Assembly: GCA_035541895.1 (NCBI GenBank)
Contig: DATKMK010000113.1
Location: 1 to 28,310, forward strand
Direction: 5' to 3'
Length of the DNA: 28,310 nt
From: DATKMK01 sp035541895
Lineage (GTDB): Bacteria; Desulfobacterota; Binatia; HRBIN30; JACQVA1
Shown here: positions 7,083-15,019 of the stretch, piece after piece
How the letters are laid out: every line of letters starts with the position of its first letter
Numbering within the stretch: position 1 is the stretch's first letter
Made by a program: the position numbers and the translations under genes
The notes under the pieces: model-generated
Told to the model about the DNA's origin: nothing
Databases searched by the model: none
Seen by the model: only the letters and a program-made list of their open reading frames with translations

Positions 7083-8312
7083 ATGACTGCTCCTGACGCC
7101 TCGCTGCCGCATCTCTTGCCGGCGCGACATCTCGCCCATGTTCGCTACGAGATCCGCGGGCCGCTGGCGCGGCGCGCGCAGGAACTCGAACGCAAGGGCT
7201 ACGAGGTAATCAAGCTCAACATCGGCAATCCGGCTGCGTTCGGCTTTCGTCCACCGGAAACGTTGCGGCTCGCGTTGCTCGAAAATCTCTCCCAGGCCGA
7301 GGGCTATTGCCATCAAAAGGGCATCTTCCCGGCGCGCGAAGCCGTCGTCATGGACACGCAGATGCGGGGCATCAATGGGGTCACCGCGGACGACGTGTTC
7401 ATGGGCAACGGCGTCTCCGAGCTGATCCTGATGACGATGGAAGCGTTGCTCGAACCGGGTGACGAGGTGCTGCTCCCGGCACCCGACTATCCGCTGTGGA
7501 CCGCGGCGGTGGTGATCGCCGGTGGGAAGCCGATCTACTATCCGTGTCGGCCGGAAGCGAAGTTCATCCCCGATCCCGACGAAGTTGCCCGCCTCGTGAG
7601 CCCGCGCTGCAAGGCGCTGGTGCTCGTCAACCCGAACAACCCGACCGGCGCAGTGTATCCACACGAGGTCGTCGAGCGACTCGTGCGTCTCGCCGAGGTG
7701 TGCAAGATCGCGCTGTTCTCGGATGAGATCTACGATCGCGTCCTCTACGACGGCGCGAAGCACACCGCCGCGGCGACGCTGTGTGAGCACACCTTGTGTG
7801 CAACCTTCGGCGGCTTGTCGAAGGTGTACCGTGCCTGCGGTTTCCGTACCGGGTGGGTGTTTTTCAGCGGGCGCCGCGATCATGCCGCTGAGTATCTGAG
7901 TTGCCTGGAAATGCTCGCGTCGCTGCGGCTGTGTTCGAGTGTGCCGGGGCAGTGGGCGGTGCAGACGGCGCTCGGCGGCGTGCAAAGCATCTACGATCTA
8001 ACGGCGCCGACCGGCCGGTTGGGCCGCCAGCGCCAAGCCGTGATCGATGCGGTGGCACGCTCTCGCTATCTCGATCTGACGCCGCCGCGCGGTGCGCTGT
8101 ACGCCTTCATCCGCGCGAAGCAGGATGTGTTGCCGAACTTCGATGACAACGTCTTCGCGATGCGCTTGCTCGATGAAAAGCACGTGTTGGTCGTGCCGGG
8201 CTCGTCGTTCAACGTCGATTACAACGACCACTTCCGGGTCACCGTGCTTCCCGACGAAGAGACCATTCACACCGTCTTCCAACGGATCGACTCGCTGCTT
8301 GCGGAGATGTGA
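7083..8312 (+). CDS. alaA: AlaA-type PLP-dependent alanine (glutamate-pyruvate) aminotransferase
   Basis: 409 aa, collinear with E. coli AlaA (about 405 aa) throughout. Shared blocks include YEIRGPLARRAQELE, the LNIGNPAAFGF motif, AEGYCHQKGIF, the GNGVSELI motif, PAPDYPLWTAAV, VNPNNPTGAVY, SDEIYDRVLYD, and GLSKVYRACGFRTGW with the PLP Schiff-base Lys247. The family transfers the amino group of glutamate to pyruvate to make alanine and 2-oxoglutarate in the cytoplasm; related enzymes also take valine or 2-oxobutyrate. The gene stands alone, converging on the glycosyltransferase gene 25 nt away, with only 14 nt between its start and the small minus-strand ORF. No damage is seen. The main uncertainty is exact substrate preference. 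Confidence 0.92.
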   Translation: MTAPDASLPHLLPARHLAHVRYEIRGPLARRAQELERKGYEVIKLNIGNPAAFGFRPPETLRLALLENLSQAEGYCHQKGIFPAREAVVMDTQMRGINGVTADDVFMGNGVSELILMTMEALLEPGDEVLLPAPDYPLWTAAVVIAGGKPIYYPCRPEAKFIPDPDEVARLVSPRCKALVLVNPNNPTGAVYPHEVVERLVRLAEVCKIALFSDEIYDRVLYDGAKHTAAATLCEHTLCATFGGLSKVYRACGFRTGWVFFSGRRDHAAEYLSCLEMLASLRLCSSVPGQWAVQTALGGVQSIYDLTAPTGRLGRQRQAVIDAVARSRYLDLTPPRGALYAFIRAKQDVLPNFDDNVFAMRLLDEKHVLVVPGSSFNVDYNDHFRVTVLPDEETIHTVFQRIDSLLAEM

Positions 8313-8319
8313 GTGGGTG

Positions 8320-8337
8320 GCGCGGTTGCGAGCGCGC
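8320..8337. terminator. Possible short bidirectional terminator hairpin
   Basis: GCGCG (8320-8324) and CGCGC (8333-8337) form a 5-bp all-GC stem with an 8-nt loop in the 25-nt gap between convergent genes. There is no U-tract on either strand, so termination is only suggested by position. Confidence 0.2.
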
Positions 8338-9873
8338 TCAGATGTACATCTTCAACCGTGCCCACATGTCCGCGAGACTGCCTTTGAGCTTGCGGCACAC
8401 TGAGATCGGACGACCGTTTTCAAACGGCATGCAGTAGTCGCAGCGCGTGGATGCCACGCGTTCGACCGACTCGCAGAACGGCGCGAGCTCTCCGGGCGAT
8501 GCGCCGATCGCGATGATCACCTCGCCGCTCGAATTGCCCGGACCCCACAGCCAGTAGTTGTTGTGACCTGAAATGGCTCGCGGCAACCCGTAGCGCTTGC
8601 CGAAGAAGTCAATCGCGCCGGCTTCGCCGTAGTTTTGAGCGACGATCGTGCACCGACGTTGCTCGTCGGCGGGCAACGCGTGGTAGACCTGTGCAAGCGT
8701 CGCGACCAACTCGCGCCAGCCGAACATGTCGGCGAAATGTTGCGGGAGTTGACCGAGCGCGTTGTTCTCGGCGCGCACGCCTTCCTGCACGCCGAGCGCT
8801 TGGGCGTAGCGGGCCAACGCGTCGACCGGCAAGATCGGCAGGCCGAGCGGTGCCAGCGCCGCAGCGCCGGCGAGCAATGCGCCGGCGTATGCACCGCGTA
8901 GCCAGCGCCTCCGGTCACGCGTCCACGCTTCGAGGGCGATCGCGCCCGGCGCAAACAACATCGGGTACGCCGGCGCCAAGTAATAGGCTTTGCCGTGTTG
9001 CGCCAGCAGCAATGCAAGCACGGCGAGGTAGATCCAGCCCAGCACTCGATACGGCCGTCCGGAAGGAGTCGCGAAGTACCAACATAGCCCCCCGAGCCAC
9101 AGCGGCAGCGTGAGCGGGTTCAGCATCAGGACCTGTTGCCCGATAAATTGGATCGGGGACAGCGGCGCGTTCTTCATGAGTTGCGCGTGACGCATGAACT
9201 CGAGCGTCGGGAATCCATTGGCGATCTGCCAGGCGAGATTGGGCACGAACAACAGTCCTGCCAATCCCGCCGCGAGCCAGAGCCATCGTTCGAGCAAATG
9301 GCGACGCAGCGGCGTCAACAGCAACCCGACCGCAAGACCGATGGCGAAGAACGCCATCGAGTGCTTGTTCTCCAGCCCCACTCCGATGACGAATCCGAGC
9401 ACGAGCCAGAGGCGAGGGTTCTCGCCGCGCGCGATGCGGACGACCAGCCACGCGCCGACAGTCCAGCACAGCGCTTCGAACGCGTTCATCGAGTAGAAGT
9501 TCCCGACCACCAAGAACACCGGCGCGATCATTGCCGCCAACGCCGCCAGCGCTTGCGCCGTGCGGCCGCCGCCGAGTTCCCGCGCGAGTCGGCCGGTCAG
9601 CCACACGCTGCAAGCAGCGGCCAGGGCGGGGGCCAAGCGAATCGCCTGCAGCGAATCGCCCAAGAGCCAACGAATTCCCGCGAGCAACCAGATCGACAGC
9701 GGCGGGTGGTCGACATAGCCCGCGGCGAGATGGTCCGCGCAGGCGAGGTAGTAGAATTCGTCGCGGAAGTAGTCGTACCGGCCGTTGGTGAGGCAATGCG
9801 CCGCCAAGGTGACCATCGCAATCCCGGTCACCATGCGCGACGCACTGCGGGTCACAGCTTCTTTGTCTTCCAT
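8338..9873 (-). CDS. GT-C family (GT39/ArnT-like) membrane glycosyltransferase
   Basis: 511 aa from ATG 9873, which overlaps the upstream MATE gene by 22 nt and fits translational coupling; ATG 9834 is an alternative. After the first helix comes YDYFRDEFYYLACADHL with D38-E39, the acidic catalytic motif of PMT_2/ArnT-type enzymes in the first large periplasmic loop, then GYVDHPPLSIWL. Around ten further hydrophobic segments follow, then a soluble C-terminal domain of ~130 residues with IVAQNYGEAGAIDFFG and a CDYC pair. Such enzymes use polyprenyl-phosphate sugars to glycosylate proteins or lipids on the periplasmic side. Acceptor and sugar are unknown; the Thr/Pro stalk protein at 1635-4451 is one conceivable acceptor, purely by inference. 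An unbroken frame extends upstream to 11184, but that part is antisense noise. Confidence 0.85.
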   Translation of the reverse strand: MEDKEAVTRSASRMVTGIAMVTLAAHCLTNGRYDYFRDEFYYLACADHLAAGYVDHPPLSIWLLAGIRWLLGDSLQAIRLAPALAAACSVWLTGRLARELGGGRTAQALAALAAMIAPVFLVVGNFYSMNAFEALCWTVGAWLVVRIARGENPRLWLVLGFVIGVGLENKHSMAFFAIGLAVGLLLTPLRRHLLERWLWLAAGLAGLLFVPNLAWQIANGFPTLEFMRHAQLMKNAPLSPIQFIGQQVLMLNPLTLPLWLGGLCWYFATPSGRPYRVLGWIYLAVLALLLAQHGKAYYLAPAYPMLFAPGAIALEAWTRDRRRWLRGAYAGALLAGAAALAPLGLPILPVDALARYAQALGVQEGVRAENNALGQLPQHFADMFGWRELVATLAQVYHALPADEQRRCTIVAQNYGEAGAIDFFGKRYGLPRAISGHNNYWLWGPGNSSGEVIIAIGASPGELAPFCESVERVASTRCDYCMPFENGRPISVCRKLKGSLADMWARLKMYI

Positions 9874-11264
9874 GACCCGCGCCGATACCACGCGGCCACT
9901 ACCATGGTCTCGAACACGATCGAGACCAGCATCCCGATCCATACGCCGTTGACGCCGTAGCCGAGCGGCAACGCGAGGACGTACGACAGCGGCAGCTTGA
10001 GCGGCCAGTTGGCGAGGAAGGCGGTGATCATCGGCGGCTTGGTATCGCCGGCGCCGTTCATCGCGCTGACCAGCGGCAGCATCGGCGCGCTGAACAGAAA
10101 GCTCAGCGCCATCAATTTCAAGAACGGGGCGCCCGCCGCCAGCACCGCCGGCTCGTGATCGAAGGCGAGCATGATCTCTTGCGCGAAGCTGTAGTAGAGG
10201 ACGCAGAAGCCGATGCCGAGCAGGCTGCTGACCACCAAGCCGTGCGCCACCGCGCGCGTGGCCGCCGTGAGATTGCGCGCGCCGAGATTCTGTCCCACCA
10301 GCGATGACACGGCGGTGTTGATGCCCGAGTAGGGAATCCAGTTCACGGAAAATGAGCGCAGCGCGATGCCGAACGCCGCAATCGCGGCGGTGCCGAACGA
10401 GGCGATCACCTTGAGCAGCAGGAAGGTCGACAGCGGGCGGGCGATCATCGACAAACTCGCCGGCGTGCCGACGCGCATCATGCGCGCGAAGTCGTCGAGT
10501 GACAGCGCCAAGCGCTGATGGCGAGGTCGCGGAAACGGCTGATCGCGACGCAGCGACAGCGCGATGAACAGCAGACCGCCCCCGGCACCCGCGAGCGCGG
10601 CCGCGACGGCGCCGCCGTTCACGCCCCAACCCAGCCAGCCGAGCGAGACGCCCCAAATCGCAACTTGACCCGGCTCGAAGATGAAGAACGGGTCGAGCAG
10701 GCCGTTGACCAGCACGACCGCGATGTTGATGAGCATCGGCGTGCGCGTGTCGCCGGCCGCTTGGTAGCTCGCGCTCAGCGCCACCGAAATGAACAAGAAA
10801 ATCTGACCGATGAACGAGATGCGCAGAAACGGAACTGCGACAGCGTCGACGGCGGCGCCGGCCCCGAAGAACCCGACGATCGCAGGCGCAACGGTGTAGC
10901 CGATCACGGCCACGGCAACGCCCAGCAGCGCGGCAAGACACACCGCATGCAGCGTCGCCTCGAACGCGTGCACGAGATTGCCTTCGCCGACGCGCCGCGC
11001 GACGATCGCCAGCGCCCCGGTGTAGACGATGTTGGAGATCCCGAACACGATGAACAGGCTGTTGCCGCAGAGCGAGACCGCCGCTACTGCAACCGTGCCG
11101 AGGTGGCCGACCCAATAGAGGTTGACCAGCGTCAGCAACGTCACCGTCGACGTCGAAATACTGACCGGCCACGCCAGCTCCCAAATCCGCCGATAGGTCA
11201 CCACCGATGCCGGTGCGACGGGCTCGTCGACCGACACCGCTCGCGCCGCGCTTCCACGATTCAT
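9852..11264 (-). CDS. MATE family multidrug/lipid transporter
   Basis: 470 aa from ATG 11264, preceded by AGGG at a suitable distance; an upstream in-frame start at 11324 would give an unlikely 20-residue extension. Twelve hydrophobic segments in two homologous halves are seen. MATE hallmarks include ELAWPVSIS, the VNLYWVGHLGT segment in TM1-2, SYQAAGDTRTPM in half 1 and its counterpart SAMNGAGDTKPPM in half 2, and VSSLVGQNLGA. The family couples Na+ or H+ entry to export of cationic compounds and belongs to the MOP superfamily with the Wzx and MurJ flippases. It is first in a two-gene unit with the glycosyltransferase, which could point to a glycolipid or sugar-carrier role rather than drug efflux, but that is speculative. 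It ends in RRGSWKTKKL. Confidence 0.9.
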   Translation of the reverse strand: MNRGSAARAVSVDEPVAPASVVTYRRIWELAWPVSISTSTVTLLTLVNLYWVGHLGTVAVAAVSLCGNSLFIVFGISNIVYTGALAIVARRVGEGNLVHAFEATLHAVCLAALLGVAVAVIGYTVAPAIVGFFGAGAAVDAVAVPFLRISFIGQIFLFISVALSASYQAAGDTRTPMLINIAVVLVNGLLDPFFIFEPGQVAIWGVSLGWLGWGVNGGAVAAALAGAGGGLLFIALSLRRDQPFPRPRHQRLALSLDDFARMMRVGTPASLSMIARPLSTFLLLKVIASFGTAAIAAFGIALRSFSVNWIPYSGINTAVSSLVGQNLGARNLTAATRAVAHGLVVSSLLGIGFCVLYYSFAQEIMLAFDHEPAVLAAGAPFLKLMALSFLFSAPMLPLVSAMNGAGDTKPPMITAFLANWPLKLPLSYVLALPLGYGVNGVWIGMLVSIVFETMVVAAWYRRGSWKTKKL

Positions 11265-11357
11265 CGCGGGCACCCTACCACACTCTGCATCGAGACGCGG
11301 GAGCCGTTGCACACGATCGTACAACGGGCGGTGCTACTGCACGAAGCAAGCGCCTTC

Positions 11358-11385
11358 TTGACGGCGACAATCGAGCGCTGATAAT
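11358..11385 (+). promoter_or_regulatory. Probable sigma70-type promoter of mscS
   Basis: TTGACG at 11358-11363 and GATAAT at 11380-11385 are separated by 16 nt. Each hexamer matches the TTGACA/TATAAT consensus at 5 of 6 positions. It points at mscS, whose ATG is 72 nt downstream. A small hairpin, GGCGCT/AGCGCC (11418-11437), lies in the predicted leader just before the ribosome-binding site. Confidence 0.6.
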
Positions 11386-11457
11386 GCGCCCATTCGTTTC
11401 GTCTCGAAGGTTCTGGGGGCGCTCATCGTCGAGCGCCGCGAGGACAAGGAGTGATCG

Positions 11458-12276
11458 ATGAACATCGCAGGCGGCCTCAACGCAGGGATGCAAGTGGCGA
11501 CGGCGCTGGTTACCACGGTCGGCCTCAAGTTCCTCGGAGCGATCGCGGTCTGGATTGTCGGCCGCTGGCTCATCCGCATCGGCGTCGGCTTGCTGTCGCG
11601 TAGTCTTACCACCCAGAAGGTCGACGCGACCGTGGTTCGCTATCTCGGGTCGGCGATCGCGGTGCTGCTGACCGTCGTCCTGATCGTCGCGATACTCGGC
11701 TTGTTCGGGGTCGAGACCACCAGCTTTGCCGCGTTGTTCGCGGCCGGCGGCGTGGCCATCGGCGTCGCCTGGAGCGGACTGCTGGCGAACTTCGCGGCCG
11801 GCGTCTTCATCATCATTCTGCGGCCGTTCAAGGTTGGGGACTTCATCACCGCGGGCGGCATCACCGGTACCGTCGCCGAGATCGGCTTGTTCGGCACCGC
11901 GCTCGACACCCCCGACAACGTCCGCACGATCGTCGGCAACAACAAGATCTTCTCCGACAATATTCAGAACTTTTCGACCAATCCGCATCGACGCGTCGAC
12001 TTGACCGCGCAGCTCGCCGGCAGCGTCGATCACGCGGCGGCGATCCAGCTCTTGAAGGACGGGTTGGCGCAGATCCCGAATGTCCTCTCCAATCCCGCAC
12101 CAGTGGTCGAGATTCTCGACTTCACGCTGGCGGGACCTGTCTTGGCGGTGCGACCGTTCTGCAACAACGCGCACTACTGGCAGGTCTACTTCGACACCAA
12201 CCGCTTGATCCGCGAGAGCTTCGGACGCGCCGGCTATCCTCCGCCGTCACACTTGCACGTCGTCAAGCAGGCGTGA
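11458..12276 (+). CDS. mscS: Small-conductance mechanosensitive channel, MscS family
   Basis: 272 aa, close to E. coli MscS (286 aa). ATG 11458 is preceded by a strong AAGGAG 7 nt upstream. Two N-terminal helices (~21-42 and ~62-83) lead into the Gly/Ala-rich pore helix TM3 (~90-127: FAALFAAGGVAIGVAWSGLL, then NFAAGVFIIILRPFKVGDFI), the defining MscS signature. The beta domain follows (GGITGTVAEIGLFGTALDTPDN, continuing VRTIVGNNKIFSDNIQNFS), then the alpha/beta domain with NNAHYWQVYFDTNRLIRESF. MscS-type channels open under membrane tension to release osmolytes during hypo-osmotic shock. The gene is divergent from the MATE gene and has its own promoter. It appears complete and functional. Confidence 0.93.
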   Translation: MNIAGGLNAGMQVATALVTTVGLKFLGAIAVWIVGRWLIRIGVGLLSRSLTTQKVDATVVRYLGSAIAVLLTVVLIVAILGLFGVETTSFAALFAAGGVAIGVAWSGLLANFAAGVFIIILRPFKVGDFITAGGITGTVAEIGLFGTALDTPDNVRTIVGNNKIFSDNIQNFSTNPHRRVDLTAQLAGSVDHAAAIQLLKDGLAQIPNVLSNPAPVVEILDFTLAGPVLAVRPFCNNAHYWQVYFDTNRLIRESFGRAGYPPPSHLHVVKQA

Positions 12277-12343
12277 GCCGCGCGCGTCGACGGATTCTGC
12301 AGAGTCCTTTCTTGACAACTCACACGACGTCGCGCCGAGCAGG

Positions 12344-12592
12344 TCACGGCTCGACCGCCGGTTGTTCGACCTCCGGCGCCGGCTCTTCGGGCGCAGGGGC
12401 CTCGACGTCGGTCGCCGCGGGTGGTGCTTCCACCGGCGCCACAGCCGGCTCCTCTTGAGCTTGCTCAGCGGCCGGCGAATCGAGCGGCTCCACTTGTTCT
12501 TGGACCGGCACTTGCTGCGCGATCGCGGTGGCGGACATCGGCGCAGCCGCCAGACAACACGCCATCAGGAGAGTCTTCGTCACGCGGGTCAT
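12344..12592 (-). CDS. Small exported Pro/Glu/Ala-rich protein
   Basis: 82 aa. A signal peptide (TRVTKTLLMACCLAAAPMSATAIA) with probable cleavage after AIA is followed by a low-complexity acidic tail of Pro, Ala, Glu and Val to the C-terminus, with little predicted fold. The mature part would be ~55 residues, strongly anionic and extended. No family is recognisable. The start ATG 12592 has no Shine-Dalgarno; instead a perfect palindrome sits 3-15 nt upstream. It lies downstream of the cytochrome gene on the same strand (113-nt gap) and converges on mscS. Coding status rests on the clear signal peptide followed by compositionally consistent sequence. Confidence 0.6.
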   Translation of the reverse strand: MTRVTKTLLMACCLAAAPMSATAIAQQVPVQEQVEPLDSPAAEQAQEEPAVAPVEAPPAATDVEAPAPEEPAPEVEQPAVEP

Positions 12593-12594
12593 GA

Positions 12595-12607
12595 TGGTAG
12601 ACTACCA
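12595..12607. promoter_or_regulatory. Perfect palindrome directly upstream of a start codon
   Basis: TGGTAG-A-CTACCA is a perfect 6-1-6 inverted repeat ending 3 nt before the ATG at 12592 (minus strand), where a Shine-Dalgarno would be expected. It could be an operator. A 1-nt loop is too tight for a full stem, but a shorter one could still affect translation. Confidence 0.35.
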
Positions 12608-12705
12608 GATCGTCGAGCCAGGACCAGTCCCCCACTCCAGGCGTTCGAACTCGTAACCAAGCAACGCGTGTCGGTCGCGGAAGCGCCGGCTCAGAGCGAC
12701 CCCGG

Positions 12706-15003
12706 TCAATCCAACTCGCGGAGCTTCTCCGCCCAGCGCGCTGCACCGTCGCGGTCCCCAGTTTGTGCCGACCACTGCAGCAGAGCCGTCACGATGTCGC
12801 GGTCGCCGGTGAATCGTTTTTGGGCACCCTCCAACACGTTGAGCGCGTCGGCCCGCCGACCGGCGCTGTCGAGGGCGACGCCGTAGACATAGGCGTAGCG
12901 GGGATTGTCGGCATTCAATTCCGCTGCCTTCGCCAATTCGGCGAGCGCCGGTTCGAGCCGACGGGTGCGAACCAGCAGCAGACCGAGTGCGTGATGCGCG
13001 TCGGCGTTGCTCGGTTGAAGCGCCAACGCCTGGCGCAGAACTCGTTCCCCTTCCGCATCACGCCCTTGCTCGCGATACAGATCGGCGAGGTTCACGTACG
13101 GCGGCATGAACGACGGTTGCAGACTGATCGCCCGACGATAGTCGGCCTCGGCGCGTTCGCGATTGCCCAGTCGCGCTTCGAGCGCCCCGAGATTCAACCA
13201 GGATTCCGCGCGATCGGCGTTGAAAGCTTGCACGTCGCGATACTCCGCGACGGCACGATCGAAACTCTCTCGTTGATCGGCGCTCAGCGTCACGCTCCCA
13301 GCCGCGTCGGCGAGGGCATTGACCGTCTCCACACGCACGATGCGAATCGGATCGCGCAAGAGGGGGCCGCCGATCTGCCAGCGTCGATTCGGTTCCCGCG
13401 CCGACAAAGTGGTTGCCGCCGCCCGGCGCACCAGCGGTTCGGGATCATTCAGCGATTGCTCGACGACATCGGCCAGCGGCGGGCGGCCGGGTTCCGCCAA
13501 CAAGCTCAACGCCGTCGCGCGGACGATGGCGGGATAGGAACGGTCGCCGATCACCGCCGCGAGCAGCCGGTCCGCTCCCGCCTGATGTTGCCGACCGGCT
13601 GCAAACGCCGGCGCGTAGCGCGGGCCGCGTGTGCGCGTGGGTCCGTACCACTTGACGACGGCGTCGGCGGCCCACTGTGCGGAGTGGTCGTGATGGCACT
13701 CGGCGCACGCGTTCGGCGTGGCGAGCGTGACCGAGAGATCCGGCCGCGGCACGCGGAAGCTGTGATCGTGGCGCGTGTGCACCACCATGTACGTGCGCTG
13801 CGGCATGTGACAGCGAACGCAACGAGCGGCGTCGGTCGCGGGCTTGTGATGATGGTGCGCCGGCGTGTCGTAGTGCGACGCGACGTGGCAGCGCGCGCAC
13901 ACCGCGTTGCCATCGGCGCGCAAGCGCGCGGTGTGCGGATCGTGGCAGTCGGTGCAGACGACGCCCTTCTCGTGCATGCGGCTTTGCAGAAACGAGCCGT
14001 ACTCGAACACCTCGTCACGGATCTGGCCGTCGGCGAAGTACAGGCCTTCGTCGAACAGCGAGAGCAGATGCGTCTCGCCGAGCGGCTGGTCCTGACGATA
14101 GTCCTCGGCGATTTGCGCGCGGCGCGCGTGGCAGCGCGCGCAGACGATTTGCACCCGCGTGTCGCGTGCCCCGCTCAGATGCGCGATGGGTGCGGTTCCC
14201 TCGAACATCCACGCGCCGCCGCGCGCGGAGAGATCGACGATCAAACCCTTCGTCGAGTCGACGATCTCGCGGCCTGCCTGTTTGCCGTTCGCCCAGGTGA
14301 CGTGCTGCGACGCCGGACCGTGACAGGCTTCGCACGATACGTCCACTTCGGACCAAGTGGTTTCGAACCGGTTCTGCTGCGGGCGGAAGTTCTTCTTGAC
14401 GTTGGTCGAGTGACACTCGGCGCACATGTAGTTCCAATTCTGCGCCGGGCCGGTCCAGTGCAAAACGTCGCGAAAGTCCACCTTGTCGTTCGGATAGAGA
14501 TGAAACCAGCGCTGCCCGCCGGCGTTCTTGGGGCGCGTGTCCCACGCGAGGCTCAGCGCCTGCAGCCGGCCGCCGGGAAACTCGACGAGATATTGTTGCA
14601 GCGGATCGATGCCGAAAGTGTAGACGATGCGGTACTCGTGCAACGCGCCATCGGGGCCGTCGGTGCGGACAAAGAACTGGTTGTCTTTCCTGAAGAAGGC
14701 GGACGTCACCCCGTTGTAGGTAACGGTCGCGTTGTTGAAGTCGCCGAGCACCGTGGCGGCATCGGCAACTTGCATCGAGCGATCGTGATGCGAACCGGTG
14801 AAGCGCTGGACCTCGCGTTGATGGCACGGGCCGCACGCGGCGCGCCCGACGTAGCGTGGTTCGGCGGCGGTGTTCGTCGGCTCGGGCTGGGCCGCGGCGA
14901 GAGATGCGGCGTCGCGCACGACGGTACAGATCGCAGCGAGCAAACCGAAGATCGCGACGATGGCGGTGCGATGCACGATCGGACGACCGCGATGACTCGC
15001 CAT
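12706..15003 (-). CDS. Exported octaheme c-type cytochrome with HEAT-like and TPR repeats
   Basis: 765 aa. An N-terminal hydrophobic signal/anchor (RTAIVAIFGLLAAICTVV) precedes eight CXXCH heme c sites at residues 57, 194, 224, 288, 350, 369, 395 and 433 (CGPCH, CAECH, CEACH, CARCH, CTDCH, CARCH, CVRCH, CAECH). Extra His residues (SHHDRS, AHHHHK, HTRHDHS) can act as distal ligands. Residues ~470-580 look HEAT-like (DPEPLVRRAAATTLSA), and ~590-765 contain about five TPRs (AESWLNLGALEARLGNRERA and similar). This matches cytochrome c554-like multiheme proteins fused to TPRs. The expected role is periplasmic electron transfer with protein-protein docking; the redox partner and substrate are unknown. 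It follows the DUF4239 gene by 16 nt, so the two are probably co-transcribed. Confidence 0.9.
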   Translation of the reverse strand: MASHRGRPIVHRTAIVAIFGLLAAICTVVRDAASLAAAQPEPTNTAAEPRYVGRAACGPCHQREVQRFTGSHHDRSMQVADAATVLGDFNNATVTYNGVTSAFFRKDNQFFVRTDGPDGALHEYRIVYTFGIDPLQQYLVEFPGGRLQALSLAWDTRPKNAGGQRWFHLYPNDKVDFRDVLHWTGPAQNWNYMCAECHSTNVKKNFRPQQNRFETTWSEVDVSCEACHGPASQHVTWANGKQAGREIVDSTKGLIVDLSARGGAWMFEGTAPIAHLSGARDTRVQIVCARCHARRAQIAEDYRQDQPLGETHLLSLFDEGLYFADGQIRDEVFEYGSFLQSRMHEKGVVCTDCHDPHTARLRADGNAVCARCHVASHYDTPAHHHHKPATDAARCVRCHMPQRTYMVVHTRHDHSFRVPRPDLSVTLATPNACAECHHDHSAQWAADAVVKWYGPTRTRGPRYAPAFAAGRQHQAGADRLLAAVIGDRSYPAIVRATALSLLAEPGRPPLADVVEQSLNDPEPLVRRAAATTLSAREPNRRWQIGGPLLRDPIRIVRVETVNALADAAGSVTLSADQRESFDRAVAEYRDVQAFNADRAESWLNLGALEARLGNRERAEADYRRAISLQPSFMPPYVNLADLYREQGRDAEGERVLRQALALQPSNADAHHALGLLLVRTRRLEPALAELAKAAELNADNPRYAYVYGVALDSAGRRADALNVLEGAQKRFTGDRDIVTALLQWSAQTGDRDGAARWAEKLRELD

Positions 15004-15019
15004 GCGGTTCGCCTACGGA

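Noticed and set aside
8338..11184. A continuous 948-codon minus-strand frame spanning two genes
   Set aside because: Only the part from 9873 down is glycosyltransferase-like. The upstream part lies out of frame on the MATE gene, which has a clear family match, and reads as Arg/Ala/Gly noise kept open by high GC.
12640..12665. GTTCGAAC-like T-loop sequence suggesting a tRNA
   Set aside because: No acceptor stem, D-arm or anticodon arm can be folded around it.
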